Positions 1-12,983 of a DNA stretch of 64,000 bases are shown here, one piece after another. Origin of the DNA: Durusdinium trenchii (taxonomy: Eukaryota; Sar; Dinophyceae; Suessiales; Symbiodiniaceae); contig CAXAMN010023328.1 in NCBI GenBank assembly GCA_963970005.1, positions 503,300 to 567,299 on the forward strand. Direction: 5' to 3'. The notes beneath the pieces were generated by a model, which was given only the letters and a program-made list of their open reading frames with translations, was not told the DNA's origin and did no database searches. The position numbers were made by a program, and so were the translations under genes. Numbering within the stretch: position 1 is the first letter of the stretch; every line of letters starts with the position of its first letter.

Positions 1-2106
1 CTGCCGCAGCCCTGTCCGAAGGTTCTTACTTCGAGTCACCTCCTAACTCATACGCAACTGCCCCAAGAATCTCTACTTTACAAGTCACCTGGCTACCTGT
101 TAGGGTGGTTGGGGAGATAGTGAACACGCGCTGATTGGCATCCCTGCCTCATCCCTTTGATAGGGGAGCCTCTGGGCTACCGTCAGTCCCACTGGGACAG
201 GGGGCCCCTTTGTGGGCAGGGCGATGGAGGCTGGCTGGACAACGAACATGCTTTGTCGTGTTTTGTTGGACCTGCCACCACAAAGATCGTTTTTGCGGAA
301 GCCATGTCTTTCAACAAGCTGAAGTAGGGCACAGAAGAAGTTTGGCCCATTCCTTTGCCGAGGTGTGGTTAGAGGACATCAATGTTTAATAATGTTTACG
401 GATGTTTGCGGGAATTGGGGATGGGCATAGAGACCATTGTTGTTTGTGTTATCCCCTGCCCCTTGTGTTATATAACCCGCATCCATCCACATCCCCTCGC
501 CAAGGAATCGAGCTCTGGTGGGCTTAGATTGGGTGAAGACAAAAATCTTTGGTGCCTCAGATGTCCGGCAGAGGGCTTTCTGGGTGAAGCAGCCGGCCAA
601 GTGGACATCTGACAGTTTCAGGATGTTTGAGGAGACAGGATGGTAAAGAAACACACGTTTGCTCTCTTGGCAGAGGTCCTTGCTTTCCAAAATTGCAGAT
701 TGGCAGATGGCTTGGGGAGTTTGGGTGGCTCTCATGCTGGGGCACATCAGGCACTACAGTAGAGGTAGGTACTGGGTTCGACCTACCACACCGAGTGAGA
801 CTGTTTGTGGCACAGTTTGGGACCTGTGACTTTCGGGTGACGAGGGTGACTAGCGCAGCTTGGAACCACACGTGTTGACATGGTGCAAAGGCAAGTGAGG
901 GCAGAGGGGCTTGCAGGGGACCAGGCATTTTCTACATAGAAATCTATTGGACAACCTAGCTTCACGTTTACAATATATGGACAATTGCGCGCACATTATG
1001 TATGCGGTACATAATGGTATAGATATAGATTTATTTTTAAATTTATAACTACATATATGGCACACCCCCTCAAACAAAAAGCACCCAAAGTCATATTTCA
1101 TTGGCATTTTCAGTACATTGCATATGTTGAAAATAGTTTTTAAAAGACAACATCAAGTTTCGTTGTAGATGTTGTAGCATCCTTTGTGGCTCGATCCTGC
1201 TGTCCTTCGTTCGCCACCCCCATTCCACAATGGCGATCCCTGTTGCCGGTCGTGTTACGCTTCAGACCAATCAGGCTGTTGTCGTGCTATCTGTGACACC
1301 GCTTGGTCAGCCCCCCAAAACCTTCACAAGGCAGATCGATTTTGGAGCTGGAAACTACACCCTGCATAGACACAAATAGCCAAGATTTGCGGGCGGCACA
1401 CTATAGCGGCACCAGCACCCAAGCGCACACAGCGGCGCCAGCACCCAACCTCCCAAGCGCACACTGCAGCGGCAACCAGGCTTGACAATGCACACATGCA
1501 GCCAGCTCTTCCTATGTTTGAGGAAAGAACCCCAATAGCTCACGCTATCTCGGGAAAACCGGTCTGATGCAGGCTGACGAGACCACCTTCCATAAGGGGA
1601 CTGTTTGGGAACAGTGGCGTGGAATTGTACAAAGCCCTGGGGCCATGCTGCGCTCAGCCCAGTATGAGTACTGGCACAAGAATGCTGATTTCTGGGTCGC
1701 CAGCGTACTTTGTTCATGGGAAATGGCAAAGTTTCTGTCGAAGGGCTGTGTCCAAAACTGATGTTGACCACCTGGTGGACAAAAGCTGCGTGCCCCGTTT
1801 GCGTCCACGATTGCTTTGCACATCGTCCCTTCTCTTCATACGACATATATAACTTAACTATATAATGGCCTTTTTTCCACCTCTGCGTCACATGGCATCA
1901 AACTATTTCATCAAAACAAACATGCATTATAAATATGCTGTTTTCAGCCAATGGACACGGCTAAATGGTTTGCTTGCTCAATAACCATGTCCTCGGCAAT
2001 TTCATGTGCATTCAAAGGGTTCACCAAAACAATCAGTGACAAACCATCGGGCATTTGCTGGCAATTTTCTGCCCGGTGGGCTCGCGGTGGGTTTTGGGGT
2101 AGCGCA

Positions 2107-2167
2107 TAGATAGATATATAGATTGAGATATAGATAGATAGATAGATAGATAGATGGATAGATATAC
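2107..2167. repeat. GATA microsatellite
   Basis: Imperfect run of GATA units interrupted by GATATA and GATTGA variants. It is non-coding in all frames. Confidence 0.9.
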
Positions 2168-4447
2168 ACATATCGGTGTTGGTACCAAATTTCGGCACAA
2201 AGTGGGGTGAGGCTGCGATTTCCGGGGCAGCTTTCAATCATTGTGAGCACTTATATGCAGGTCTTGATTTTCCCCATTTGGGGGACCATCTGGGCAGGGT
2301 ACGTGACCCTTGTCCCTGATACATCTATTTTCGACCAACCCTTCCAACGACCTAGGCCGAGACCCTTCCAGGGTCTGAGTGAGTGCACGTTTGTGTACAT
2401 GCTTGCTGCCGCTTTTAGTGTAATTGATGCCGAACACGGGTTGTCGCGGAGTGTTGAACTTGGGCAAATGATGGCACAGAGGCTTAGACAAGCGCTTTGA
2501 TAAGTCTTGGTTTGTCATACTCTTTCAGCTCTTGATGGAAGAAGTCTTTTCATCCTACAAATGACCCGAGAGGGCGCAGAAACCCGGGAGATTGCAATCT
2601 TGGCCTCATCGTTTCAGATGGGATTTGGCCGGTCCTCATCGCCCACCATAGAAGACATCGGACGGTTTTTTTTTTTCAACACAGCCTCACAAGATCTGAC
2701 GAAAATACTCCAGCCCAACAGGAATTTGTGATGAGAAGGTTTGGGCTGACCATCTCAAGTTCTTACAGGTCAGGAGCCGCTCAGAACGGCGCAGTCGAAT
2801 GACCCATCTCCCTCCCATTTCTATGGTGGCCTTTGCACCGAGCCGTACAGCTTCGTCGGCTTCATTCAGTGGATGCTGTTGTGGCCCACGAGAGGTCGTT
2901 CGAGTCTAGAGATGTCTAGAACCTAGCCAGTTTGCCCCTTTTCTTGCCCTGAGGCATGTGAGAAGTCTGTGGAAGCAGCTGAGGGCAGCACAAACAAAAC
3001 ATGCTGATTGTTACCGGGCTCTCCATTCTTCAAGGACTGAACAAAGCCAAAGGAGGCCGTGTCAGTCTTGACGACCTGAGACTGAAATCCTTTCGAAGGG
3101 CCACAGGCAGGTCCTTGCAATGAAAGCTGAGCCGGACACGTGAGCAAGCAGTTAGGATGCCAGCGGCAGCCCCTGTTTTTTTTGAAGCACCAGCGTGAAT
3201 CTATCCGTCATCCCTTTTGGTGGCATGAGCCAACCCATGGCGGTTAGACAACGGTGCTGATGACCCTAGTCATGGCACCGAGAATGAACAGAAGCCCAGA
3301 GGTCCATAGGCTACAGTGGTTTCAGAGCAGATGGCACTGACACCCCAAGATGTCCTTTAGATGGGGGATCCATAAACTACCGACATTGGGGATTGTGCCA
3401 TTTACTCTCAATGAACTATAACGAATTGCAGTCCTTTGCGTACTGAAGTTGGAAGGAAGTGCCCAAATAGCTGTGGTTCCCATGGTTTTTCGCTAATGTG
3501 ACGTGCTCGTCGAAGTGCAGCAGGTGGCTGTTTGTTTGTAAACAGTCAGACATGGCTTTTGCGTCATTTCCAACTTCCCCCAATATTGGAAATGGCCCGT
3601 GCAGATCGCTTTTCAGTGGTGAACCTCCAACTTCTTTTGGGCGTTGTTTTCGCCGAACAGGTCGATCAACTTAATCCAAAGGCTGAGACCGTAGCAGCAT
3701 ACTGCAGCCTATAGATGATGGCAAGTGAAGTTTGCAGAGTCAATCCCTGATAGATGGAGCAAAATGTCATGTTTGGTCTCAATCTCAACCAGCTCCTACC
3801 CAGTCAATACCTTTGACCTTTCTTGGGGATTGGTTTCCCCTCTAGATATGAACAGGCGAAAAACTGATGGAGTCAGAACTAGGGCTGCAGCTGCGGTGCC
3901 TTTCATGCTTTGGCAGAGTTCTGCTGCTGGGGGTTGACCCGGAGCACAAAGGTGCACATGCGTGCGACGGGACGGCGTGGGGAAATCCCAGAACTGCGTA
4001 TCTCTGACTTCAGGCAGTGCTTTGCATGGCCTTCGCGGTATGGACAGATACACTATCGTTCAATGATCAACACAGAAGATATTTTGAATATACACGACTC
4101 CAAGAACCGACATTCCCTGGAAGGTGGTGGCTTTGGTCGTGCCCTGGAACATATGGTTTAACATGGTTTAACGATGTTAACGCTCAACAGTGCAACAGTT
4201 CATACTGGTTTAGGACCTTATGCCCTCACTGCTTGGTGGTAATTCTGGTGGACCTGACAGTCCTCTCACATTCATGAGTACAGCCCCAAGACCCCAAGAT
4301 CTGGGTGCTTGGCGCTTGATTGGAAGAGGTCACCCCGAACTTCTGGGAACACAGTCTTGGGTCTTGAAGGCAAGTACCTTCTGCACCTGAGACAAGCCGA
4401 TTGCTGCACCTGCAGGAAGAATCTACTGTAGATATGATGTACGGTAG

Positions 4448-4547
4448 ACATATATATATATATACGATAGATATATATATATATAACTTATGTAATTCAA
4501 TTATGTAATTATCTCTCTTTCTCTCCCTCCCTCTCTCTCTCTCTCTA
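4448..4547. repeat. TA and CT microsatellites
   Basis: Two TA tracts (about 4448-4485) are followed by a pyrimidine CT tract (about 4511-4547). No coding is seen. Confidence 0.9.
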
Positions 4548-4747
4548 TATTTGTTTATATGTTTGTTTCGCCGACCATTTCATCCGATGCGGTGCGGGGA
4601 TTCGTGAAGACATCGTGAATTGTCACGTTGGAAGATGGAGATGTAGGACATCATGGCTGGTGGAAAAGGAACCGGCTGTAGCATTTGGCCGTTTCATGAT
4701 CTTTTAAGAAGGTTTTCTTTCAAACAGGTGAATGATTGAGCAGAGGC

Positions 4748-4793
4748 TTCATGCACCACATGAAGACGGGGCTCTTTCATGCACCACATGAAG
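4748..4793. repeat. Duplicated 18-bp palindromic unit
   Basis: The same 18-bp unit occurs at 4748-4765 and 4776-4793. Each copy starts TTCATG and ends CATGAAG, so each copy is itself a short hairpin. Function is unknown. Confidence 0.7.
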
Positions 4794-5879
4794 CAGTTGC
4801 TGCAGCTCGACATTCACGTGCTAATGGGCACCCCACATCCACATCTCCAGAATATGGAGCCTTTTAGTCTTGCAAAGCCCCAGTGGTTTGGTCCCCAGCT
4901 GTGTCAGAAGCAATGTAGAGGTCAAGATGTTAGGGTACAGAGCTGAGACTTCCGAGCCTCATAGCTCGGACTCTGTGGTCTCGCATGGGCAACTTCGTTT
5001 GGAGCCTCAGGCTGTGAATGGTGGTGGGGTAGAGTTCTTTCGATGTGCTTTGCCACTCACCGCAAGAATGATCCCATTTCAGGTTTTCCTTGGCATGACG
5101 GCAAAGGATCAAATCCACTGCAAATCCACTCAGTGAAGGAGTAATACAGTTAAGAAACCGATCGTTTTGGCAATTCACCTTTCACTCGAACAGTTCAAGT
5201 GGATGGGTGGATAGCTGAAGAACGAGAAAATGAGAACCTGAAAACGATCCTCATTAATTATAGACTTGCTCCGGCGATGTGCACCCCGGCCTCCCGCCAA
5301 CCTCCTTGCGCCTGCTCTGAGGCTGGCGGTGGTCCACCGGCAGATGAAGAACAACAGAAGGCGCGGGTGTGAGCAGCAGGTTGAGTTGGTTCATGTTTAG
5401 GCTTTTGCACGGGTCGGCTGCTACTAAACAAGGAGGATGTCTTCAAGTCACCCTAAGGACGTGTTGTCTTGGACCTTTGCTGGTGATTGACACATTGTGC
5501 GCTGACCATGAACGAGACACTTCCGCCAGTTTCGAGGTCTACCGCTGGACTTTCTTGTGCATGTGGGTATCCCACCCGTCGGATCCCTTGATTTGACTCG
5601 CCACCACGGCTTCGCCACGGCATCGCTTTGAGGCAGCCTTCAGAGCTTGCTTGCAGAAGAACTGCGTGCCACAGGCACCGAGCCGCGGTACTCGCGTGTT
5701 TTCTGCACGGGGCATGGAATCTGCGTTGCCACTGCAGGCAGCGAGGTTCTTTCTTCAATGTTTTGGACGGTTACACCCTACACATTTGCATGCATAATGA
5801 GACAGGGGGAGAGGAGAAAAAGTGTAAAAAATATCTTGTATCTAGTTCATGTTTAATTCTTAGTTATTTTCCTGGTCTA

Positions 5880-6045
5880 ATTCCTTCAGTTCCTGTCTTT
5901 CCTTGATGTTTGAAGAGTGTTGAGACCATTTCTTGAAATTTAAGATTTTTGGAAAATTGGTGAACAAAAAAATCAGTGGTTTGCTGCATTCCTTCATTTC
6001 CTGTCTGTCCTTGACCTTTCAAGAGTGTTGAAGAAAATTGGTGGA
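5880..6045. repeat. Diverged 108-bp direct duplication
   Basis: A segment of roughly 45 bp starting ATTCCTTCA at 5880 recurs with a few substitutions at 5988, giving a period of 108 bp. Both copies share the CTGTCTxTCCTTGA and AGAGTGTTGA blocks. Non-coding. Confidence 0.65.
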
Positions 6046-7646
6046 AAGCCAGGATCTTCACAGAATTTGTTCAAACAAAATATGGTCCAAAAATCTTTTG
6101 TGAACACATGAAAGATTTGAAAGGAAATTTGAGAAGATAAAGAATTCCTGTCTTATTTTGCAAGTCCTGAGAAGGTCCCGCGCGAAAAACAAGAGCTGGC
6201 TGAGATTTGCATACATTTTCTTGTGTGCAGCCATTGAATTATTTGACCTAGTCGAGACTAGTCAACATGATTTCCTTTGCGGGTATGTCAAGGTACCCAA
6301 AATATGTTTTTTTGTTACTTGAGGTGGGGGACCAAGGGGGGGTACACCCTAGACACTCCCCATGATGGGAATTCAAAATTCATATGATGCATGCTATGCT
6401 AACTTTGTTTGTAGGCACTGTTTACACTATTGCACTTTCCTTCTATTCTGCACAACCGCCTCGTGACCAGGTGCAAAATGCGGGGACACTCAGCGGTGAG
6501 AAGCATTCATTATTCTGCATTGGGCCCCCGTCAGTCACTCCTGAACATTCGTTCCGTAGGAAAATCCCTGCAAGTCAACGATCTCAGTTTAATACGCCCC
6601 TAATCTTGTCAATTTTTGTCATCATACAAGTTGGATGCGAGACAGCAATTCCACTAAACCGGGTGATGTTCCAATAGTTCCTCTTTTCGTGGCATTGCTT
6701 CAGATGAGCTGATATGATGTTCAGACGTACAACATGTCGCAGAGCCATGCAGAGCATCGCGGTGAACGCATCGAGTCACTGGAAACTGCCCGAGTCCACT
6801 GGCGTTGTTTGGGTCTTCGGACGGCCAAGACATGAGGAGTCTGGGAGATGAGGACTTCCTTCCTCGTGGACATGAGGATTGGACCAATAAAACCTACAGT
6901 TTGGGTCAGGTCCCCGCCCTCTTGGTTGGCTCAGAATGGAAAGAGCCTGACCTTCCTTCAAGAGGTTCCTCTAGCCAGAGACTTTGCCCATCACTCATTT
7001 GGGTACTGGTTTCAGGCATTTCACTTTTTTAACCTTTACTTGAGATTCTTGTCAGGTGCTCCAACTGCGGTCCTCCAACCAGCTGGGGACGAAGTTGGGC
7101 GCCTCAAGTGGTGGGTGGTCGTCGCAAAGGATTGAGAGCAAACAGGGGCCACGAGTACATCCTCAGTTGGCTCACCCAGTTGAACTGGATTCATTGCTGA
7201 TGAAAACATGGCAATGCTCAGAGAAAGCCCTCCCTGCCAAAGGGAGAACAGTGGGATGCTTCAGAGAGATAAGAATCGAACCATATCGAACCCATTTGGG
7301 ATAGTAGCAGGGGACCAGCATGGACCAGCTTTATGTCGACCAGTTATGCAAAACTTGGACATGCAAAGTCCAAAGCAAAACAAGTTTAAAATAAAACCAT
7401 ATATTAATAGGAAGAGCTGAAATCAAGAAAAGAGGACAGATAGGACAAATTAGAGATGCAACATATGAGAAAAACACACGCGTATGATAAAACATAGAAC
7501 TACATAACTAGCCTTTGCAGACCGGTCACTCGACCACTTCGGTAGGTTCCAAGTGGTGAGCACCGGGAAGGCCGAAACCCGGCCAGTCCGGGGGGGCCCA
7601 GTGATGCCACCGGTGTGGGCATGCTGCCGGTGTGGATAAACGCGCT

Positions 7647-7727
7647 AGATATATATATATATATCGTATATATACTCAATAGATCTATATATATATATAT
7701 GTTAACAATAGATATATATATATATTC
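7647..7727. repeat. TA microsatellites with dyad symmetry
   Basis: Three TA tracts are separated by short CGTATA and GTTAACAATAG spacers, so the region can fold on itself. Non-coding. Confidence 0.85.
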
Positions 7728-9499
7728 AACAATACAAGTTCTTTTTTGCGTGTGTTTAATACTTAGACTTAGGGTCTTAAATCTTTTGTATTTTGTGTCT
7801 TGTATGCACGTTCATATTATATACAATAGCTCAGAAACGTGTGCCATCAAGATCGAAAAGTGAAGTGAAGCGGCTTTGAACATTGAACATTGACATGGGA
7901 CAACACAGATGTGATAAGTCGAAGTCGACCACTGAGAAAGCCACTTTCCTTCAGAGGGTTGCTCAATGTAACCAGTTCGACCACAGCCTGAAGAGACGGG
8001 ACATGCGAGAGAAGAAACATCAACTCTTCACTATATATGTATCGATGGAGATTTGGGAGGTCAATTTGTCAATTTTGAGACATGGGAGCCACACTTCTGC
8101 AGTTCTGTGGCCCAGGTGGGAGACCTCAATCTTTCAACCCATGCGCTGGATATTTCGGTGATTCGGTGTGAAGCATCAAAAACCCACTGCAGTTGGAAAG
8201 CCGACTTCCGGTCCGCTGTGGGCCCCGCAGTTCCGGTCGGGACGCCGCTTCCAAACAGTTCGACAGACGAAACCAAGACTCATCCTAGCAATCCGCCACG
8301 TACTGCCACCCTTGGAGGCCAACTGGGGCTGGCAACTGGACCTCCCTTCCCCTCGCCTTTTCAGGACCCACGGAACTCCAACTTGGCACGGCAGACCGCG
8401 GAAGCGGATGAGCGCCGGGGGGGCCGGGGTGGTGTCTGACATATATGTACCATGTCCATCCATGTCCAGTGATGTGCGGTGATGTCCGGTGTCCTCTTCA
8501 AACCTCACTGGGGGCGGCCCCGAGCGACTCAATCTCCAACAAGCCACCTTCCAAGCCGGCGCCAGGCGGTTCTGTTTGGTCTTGCTGGAACAGAGTCGGC
8601 GTGTTCGTTTTTCGCCCGGCCGTGAAGTCGGAACTGGAGCAGTAATAATAGGACGTAGGGGCCCAAGAAATCGTTCATGTCATTTGGACAAAAATCCAGC
8701 AGGAGTCACAAAGAGATGGTGTTTAGTCCCCAAGTGAGTAGATCATGGGCACCCCTATCCTGCATTAAGCACCCCTTTGTGACTGCTGGTAGTTATATAT
8801 ATTGGAGCGGGTTGCTGCAATGAGGTTTGCTCGAGTGCGAGCAGCAATGCGCCCAAAGGCGTGGCAAACACAGCCGTCGAGCCAATCCGTGGCATGATAT
8901 AACTTGGGCCGCTTTTGTATGAGGAACTTACAAAAATGCAGAGAGAGAGAGAGATGTTCACCCGAAGATGCCTGTAAAAACTGGAAAAAAAGCACTTAAT
9001 ATAGCTTGTAGATTTGCCTCTCAACGTAGCAGAAAGAAAGCGAGAACAAGTCCTATAGGCAGGTGTGAACACGGTGCATCTTTTGTGTGGGTACTCCGCC
9101 CACCCAGAAATTGGGCTCAAACATCCTCACTGGGCCTTGGGGGAGACTTCTGCCGGTCGCAGGTGTTGGCCCGATGCCTTGACCAAGCCCTGGCCGGCTG
9201 ACCGCTCGTGCTGGTCGTTGCTTTTTGTATTTTTGTTTATTACGTTTTTTCTTTTTTAAAGGGCGGTTGCCCCGCAAAAAACGAAGATGAGCAGAGTGAG
9301 ACACAGTTTTTTTTGTTCGATAAAATTTCACCACCTGGCACCGTTTCGACCTACATGCAGCCGCACCGTTTCGCCGTTCAGCTCGCGCACCGGGCCATGT
9401 GCTCCAAAAGTTTGGCTAATATGGTGACGGGCCCTCCTCCAGAGAGGGGGCATCTCTTGTGCCAAGCCAAACAGTTGTTTATGGACATGTATAAATGCA

Positions 9500-9533
9500 T
9501 TATATATATATATTACTGTATATATATATATTA
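9500..9533. repeat. TA microsatellite
   Basis: Two TA runs split by a TTACTG spacer. Confidence 0.85.
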
Positions 9534-9703
9534 TTTGTTTAGTGTACAGATGAGCCAAATGACCACCCCCCAAAAAAACAACAGTCATAGACTATGGGCA
9601 CCTTCCCCCGCCCAAAATGAGACACCTTCGCAAGTTGTGTTGTGTTTTTCCTTTGTTGGGGGATCAGAATGCGGCGTCTTCACCCCATCTTCAAACACGT
9701 CAG

Positions 9704-9792
9704 GTTGGGCACGGTGGCCGTGGACATGGCTGGAGTCCTGGAAGACCAGCCTGGGGCGCCCAGTCGCGAGCCGCGAGCCGCGGCGGAGAGCT
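9704..9792 (+). CDS. Isolated exon-like island, unknown protein
   Basis: After an acceptor-like CAG (9701-9703) a frame with very high GC3 runs for about 29 codons (LGTVAVDMAGVLEDQPGAPS and onward). It ends near several possible GC donors. Codon bias contrasts strongly with the flanking AT-rich DNA, which is why I list it. No family is recognised, and other frames of the same island are also open, so the frame choice rests on composition only. Confidence 0.25.
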
Positions 9793-9954
9793 GCTCGCAA
9801 AGAGCTGCTCCGTTGGGCACATCAGTCTTCAGTTTTGCTGGGGCCATGGGGCCAGCGGAAGACTAGGGAGTTTGAAGGTGCTAGGCCTGGAACCATTTGA
9901 GCCTCAAAGGTTGCCTCAGGACTGTGATGGCCGGTCCGGTGCTGTGTGGGATGG

Positions 9955-11110
9955 TCATTGTTTGGAATTGTTTGGATTGACAAGGGCCCTGCGAAGATGG
10001 GTTTGAGGATTTTCGTTTCCAAGGTTTGCGTACAAGATGTGAATCATCGTTTCCTTGACCTAAGCTTGAGTGTGGCGGGAGTGATTGCGAGGAAGACAAA
10101 CCACGATAGGCCGTGTACAGAAATACGTTGGCGACTTTCCTAAAGGATGCAGAGCAATTGAAGTCAGCGCGTGAGAAGGTGTTGTTGCATGATGCTGCAT
10201 GTCATGAACATTGAGGCAAGTCATATTTGGATATATTTGGACTCATTGATTTATAAGAAACCTCTGAAGCTGGGATTGAGGGGGTTCGTTTCCAAGTTTT
10301 GCAAACAAGATTTGAATCGCAGATTCCTTGACCTAAGCTTGAGTGCGCCGGGGGTGTTTGCGAGGAAGGCAAACCACGATAGGCCGTGTACAGAAGTACG
10401 TTGGCGACTCTCCTAANNNNNNNNNNAAGTACGTTGGCGACTCTCCTAAAGGATGCAGAGCAATCGAAGTCAGGGCGTGAGAAGGTGTTGTTGCATGATG
10501 CTGCATGTCATGAACATTGAGGCAAGTCATATTTGGATATATTTGGACTCATTGATTTATAAGAAACCTTTGAAGATGGGATTGAGGGGGTCCGTTTCCA
10601 AGGTTGCGTACAAGATGTGAATCGCAGATTCCTTGACCTAAGCTTGAGTGCGCCGGGGGTGATTGCGAGGAAGACAAACCACGATAGGCCTTGTACAGAA
10701 GTACGTTGGCGACTCTCCTAAAGGATGCAGAGCAATGAAGAATCAAGGTGTGAGAAAGGAGTTGTTGCATGATTCTGCATGTCCTGATTATTGAGGCAAG
10801 TCATACTTGGAGTTATGTTTGGATTGGCAAGAATCCTTTGAAGATGTGTTTCAGGAGGTTCATGTCAAGGTTTGCGTACAAGATGTGCATCGCAGTTTCC
10901 TTGACCTGAGCTTGAGTTTGCCGGGCATGATTGCGAGGAAGGCAAACCACGATAGGCCGTGTGATGAAGTACGTTGGCAACTCTCCTAAAGGATGTAAAT
11001 CCGTCCAGGTCAGTCTGTGAGGAGGCATTTGTATGCATTTGTCGCATGATGTTTCATGGCATTGCTGCTTGAGACATGTCAAGGTTTGGATTGACAAGAA
11101 TCCTCAACAT
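9955..11110. repeat. Tandem array of ~273-bp units (four copies)
   Basis: Units begin near 9993, 10266, 10572 and 10840, each recognisable by GAAGATGGG-type starts, the CTTGACCT(A/G)AGCTTGAGT block and CACGATAGGCC. The spacing is 273, 306 and 268 bp. The 306-bp unit is inflated by a 10-N gap with a duplicated 23-bp flank, so its true period is also 273. Each unit has a short plus-strand open frame ending in WRLS or WQLS, but unit 3 carries a one-base deletion that breaks it, which argues against coding. Outer units are more diverged, and a weak remnant continues to about 11.1 kb. Confidence 0.9.
10417..10426. other. Assembly gap of 10 N with duplicated flanks
   Basis: The 23 bases immediately left of the N run (10394-10416) are identical to the 23 bases immediately right (10427-10449). 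Removing the N run plus one copy restores the 273-bp repeat period, so the gap is probably an unmerged overlap in a tandem repeat rather than missing sequence. Confidence 0.9.
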
Positions 11111-11516
11111 TTCCTGAGAGTGCTTCTTGAAGTGGTCTGTCTTAAAGCCAGTCTAAGAGGATTTAAGAGGGTTTCTTCGCTTTGTAGGTCCTCCCCGAGC
11201 TTTCATTATCCAGATGCAGCTGTACAAACTAATCCCTGCATTATTTATACCACACTTATACCGTATACCCTTTACAACTATTTGGACGTGAGGGAGGTCT
11301 CCAATAGCAGCCTCATGGATTGACCATGATTGACCGATGGGGGGCGCGGCGAAGCCACTCGAACTAGATGTCCCTTGCAAAATGGCAGAGAAGAGCACTA
11401 GAGCATATATGACATGACATGGTTGCTGTATTTTTGGATGGGCTGGGGATTGGGCTTCGTACCCCAAATCAAAAAACACAAAGTGATGATTAGAGTGATG
11501 TACTAATTGACCTGGG

Positions 11517-11607
11517 TGGTGGTTTCAGATATGTTTACTTTAAATTAGAAACCTAAACTTGATATCATTGATCCCACTGACTAATATCAATTGAGTTAAA
11601 ACCACCA
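11517..11607. mobile_element. MITE-like inverted-repeat element, copy A
   Basis: The 91-bp element is bounded by a perfect 9-bp terminal inverted repeat, TGGTGGTTT at 11517-11525 and AAACCACCA at 11599-11607. The interior shares TATGTTTA and CTGACTAATAT with a second element near 40.54 kb that has the same termini. No coding capacity. Non-autonomous hairpin element is my inference from the structure. Confidence 0.55.
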
Positions 11608-12962
11608 ACCAGTGATATGGTTTAAGCTCCTCGTCTTGTACTCGAAGTGCCCCGATGACCTCGCCCCCCCTTGGCATTCTTCGATCCTTCGTTCCTCGCG
11701 CTGGACCCCCCACCTGCAGGGTGAAGGGCGCGCGGGGCAACTTCGGGCGCTTCTCCTAAGAAACGGCGCTTCTCCCGGCACGTGGAAAGAAGCGGCCCCA
11801 ACGTGTGTGTTTGGAGGGTTTTTTTGGACCCAAGCATGGTGGCAGAGGAAGGCTTCAGAATTTCAGCTATTCTTGCGTCATAGGGCTAGGGTACATGCAC
11901 CCATGATTATGAGATGTGCGTTTCCAGCTGGGTGCAAGCCTTAGGGTAGCTGCAGCGGATTGCAGCGGCCACAGGCCAACAAGTCGAGGCCAGGTCTCCC
12001 ACTTGATGCCGAGAGCCATACATTGGGGTGGCATTCAGGGGGCAATGACATAAATTCCATAGATTGGAGTGTTTGAAGATGCTTGTCATATGTATATGTG
12101 TTTATATGTGTTGGCATACAGTATATATAGTTCTATTCAAGGGCCCCCATCGCCTCACACGATCCTTTCTACAAGGTCAGACCTCGTTGTTTCCGGTTGG
12201 GCTGGCTCGGCCTGGGCCTGGGCTCCAAGGACCACGTGCCAGGTCGCATGAAAGCATGTCAACCAGGCATGCACCCCTCCCCAAATTAGGCAGAGCCTTT
12301 CCATCCCACTCTTTGGAATCAACAGAAAAATTCACGGATGCTGGACCGTGCATGCTGGACCGTGCCGACTGACCGTCACCTTATTTGGGCTTAAATTTGG
12401 CCAGATGGGCCAACGATTCAGAAGTCCCCATGAACCCCTCCTTCAAAAAGACCGTGATCACCAGGGTGTCCAATTAGATGTTGTTTCAAGAGGAGCGGCG
12501 TGGCTTTATCGGACATTGAGCACCTTTAAGTAGACTGAGCTAGCCGTGCACTGACACCAGCAGGCACCCCTTGGGAAAAACAGCCCCTCTCTTTTGGGGT
12601 GCACGGGCTTCATGAACAGACAGTGGGTCAAAGATGGTGGAAAAACGGCCCAGGACAGTTTCTCAGACACCTCTAGGCCTTCGACAGAAAAACAATAAGA
12701 CATACTTAGCTGAGACGGGCTACAGCCAGAGCCGCGCTCGTCCCAAGACGACGGGCGCCGCACCCCACGTGGTTGACACCTATGGCCAGCTGGGCTCCCC
12801 AGGAACATGAGCACTTGGTCGCTTTGTGTTGGGGGCAGGCTCTCACAGAGCTTCAAGGGAAAATGCAGGATCCCTAGATGATGACCTCGCATGGGGGGCA
12901 CGGATGGGCACTTGGCGTATCCGCCAAGTCACTGCCTGCCTTTATCCCTCGTACTTCCCTTC

Positions 12963-12983
12963 ACTCTCTCTCTCTCTCTCTCT
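12963..12983. repeat. TC microsatellite
   Basis: Pure CT/TC dinucleotide run. Confidence 0.9.

Larger units (their letters stand above)
1..9700. other. Mostly non-coding, microsatellite-rich region
   Basis: I found no gene I can name here. Open frames are short, mutually overlapping and lack GC3 bias. The stretch holds a GATA repeat near 2.1 kb, TA and CT tracts near 4.45-4.55 kb, a 108-bp direct duplication near 5.9 kb, TA tracts at 7.65-7.73 kb and 9.50-9.53 kb, and many homopolymer runs. A GC-rich island at about 8.17-8.64 kb is open in several frames and could contain exons (for example after the acceptor-like CAG near 8366), but no frame is clearly preferred and no family is recognisable. 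This is what long dinoflagellate introns and intergenic DNA look like. Confidence 0.5.

Noticed and set aside
2107-2167. Poly-Ile/Tyr/Ser frames over the GATA repeat
   Set aside because: Simple-sequence artefact.
9946-10989. Repeated short open frames ending WRLS in each 273-bp unit
   Set aside because: They follow from the tandem repeat itself, and unit 3 has a one-base deletion that breaks the frame.
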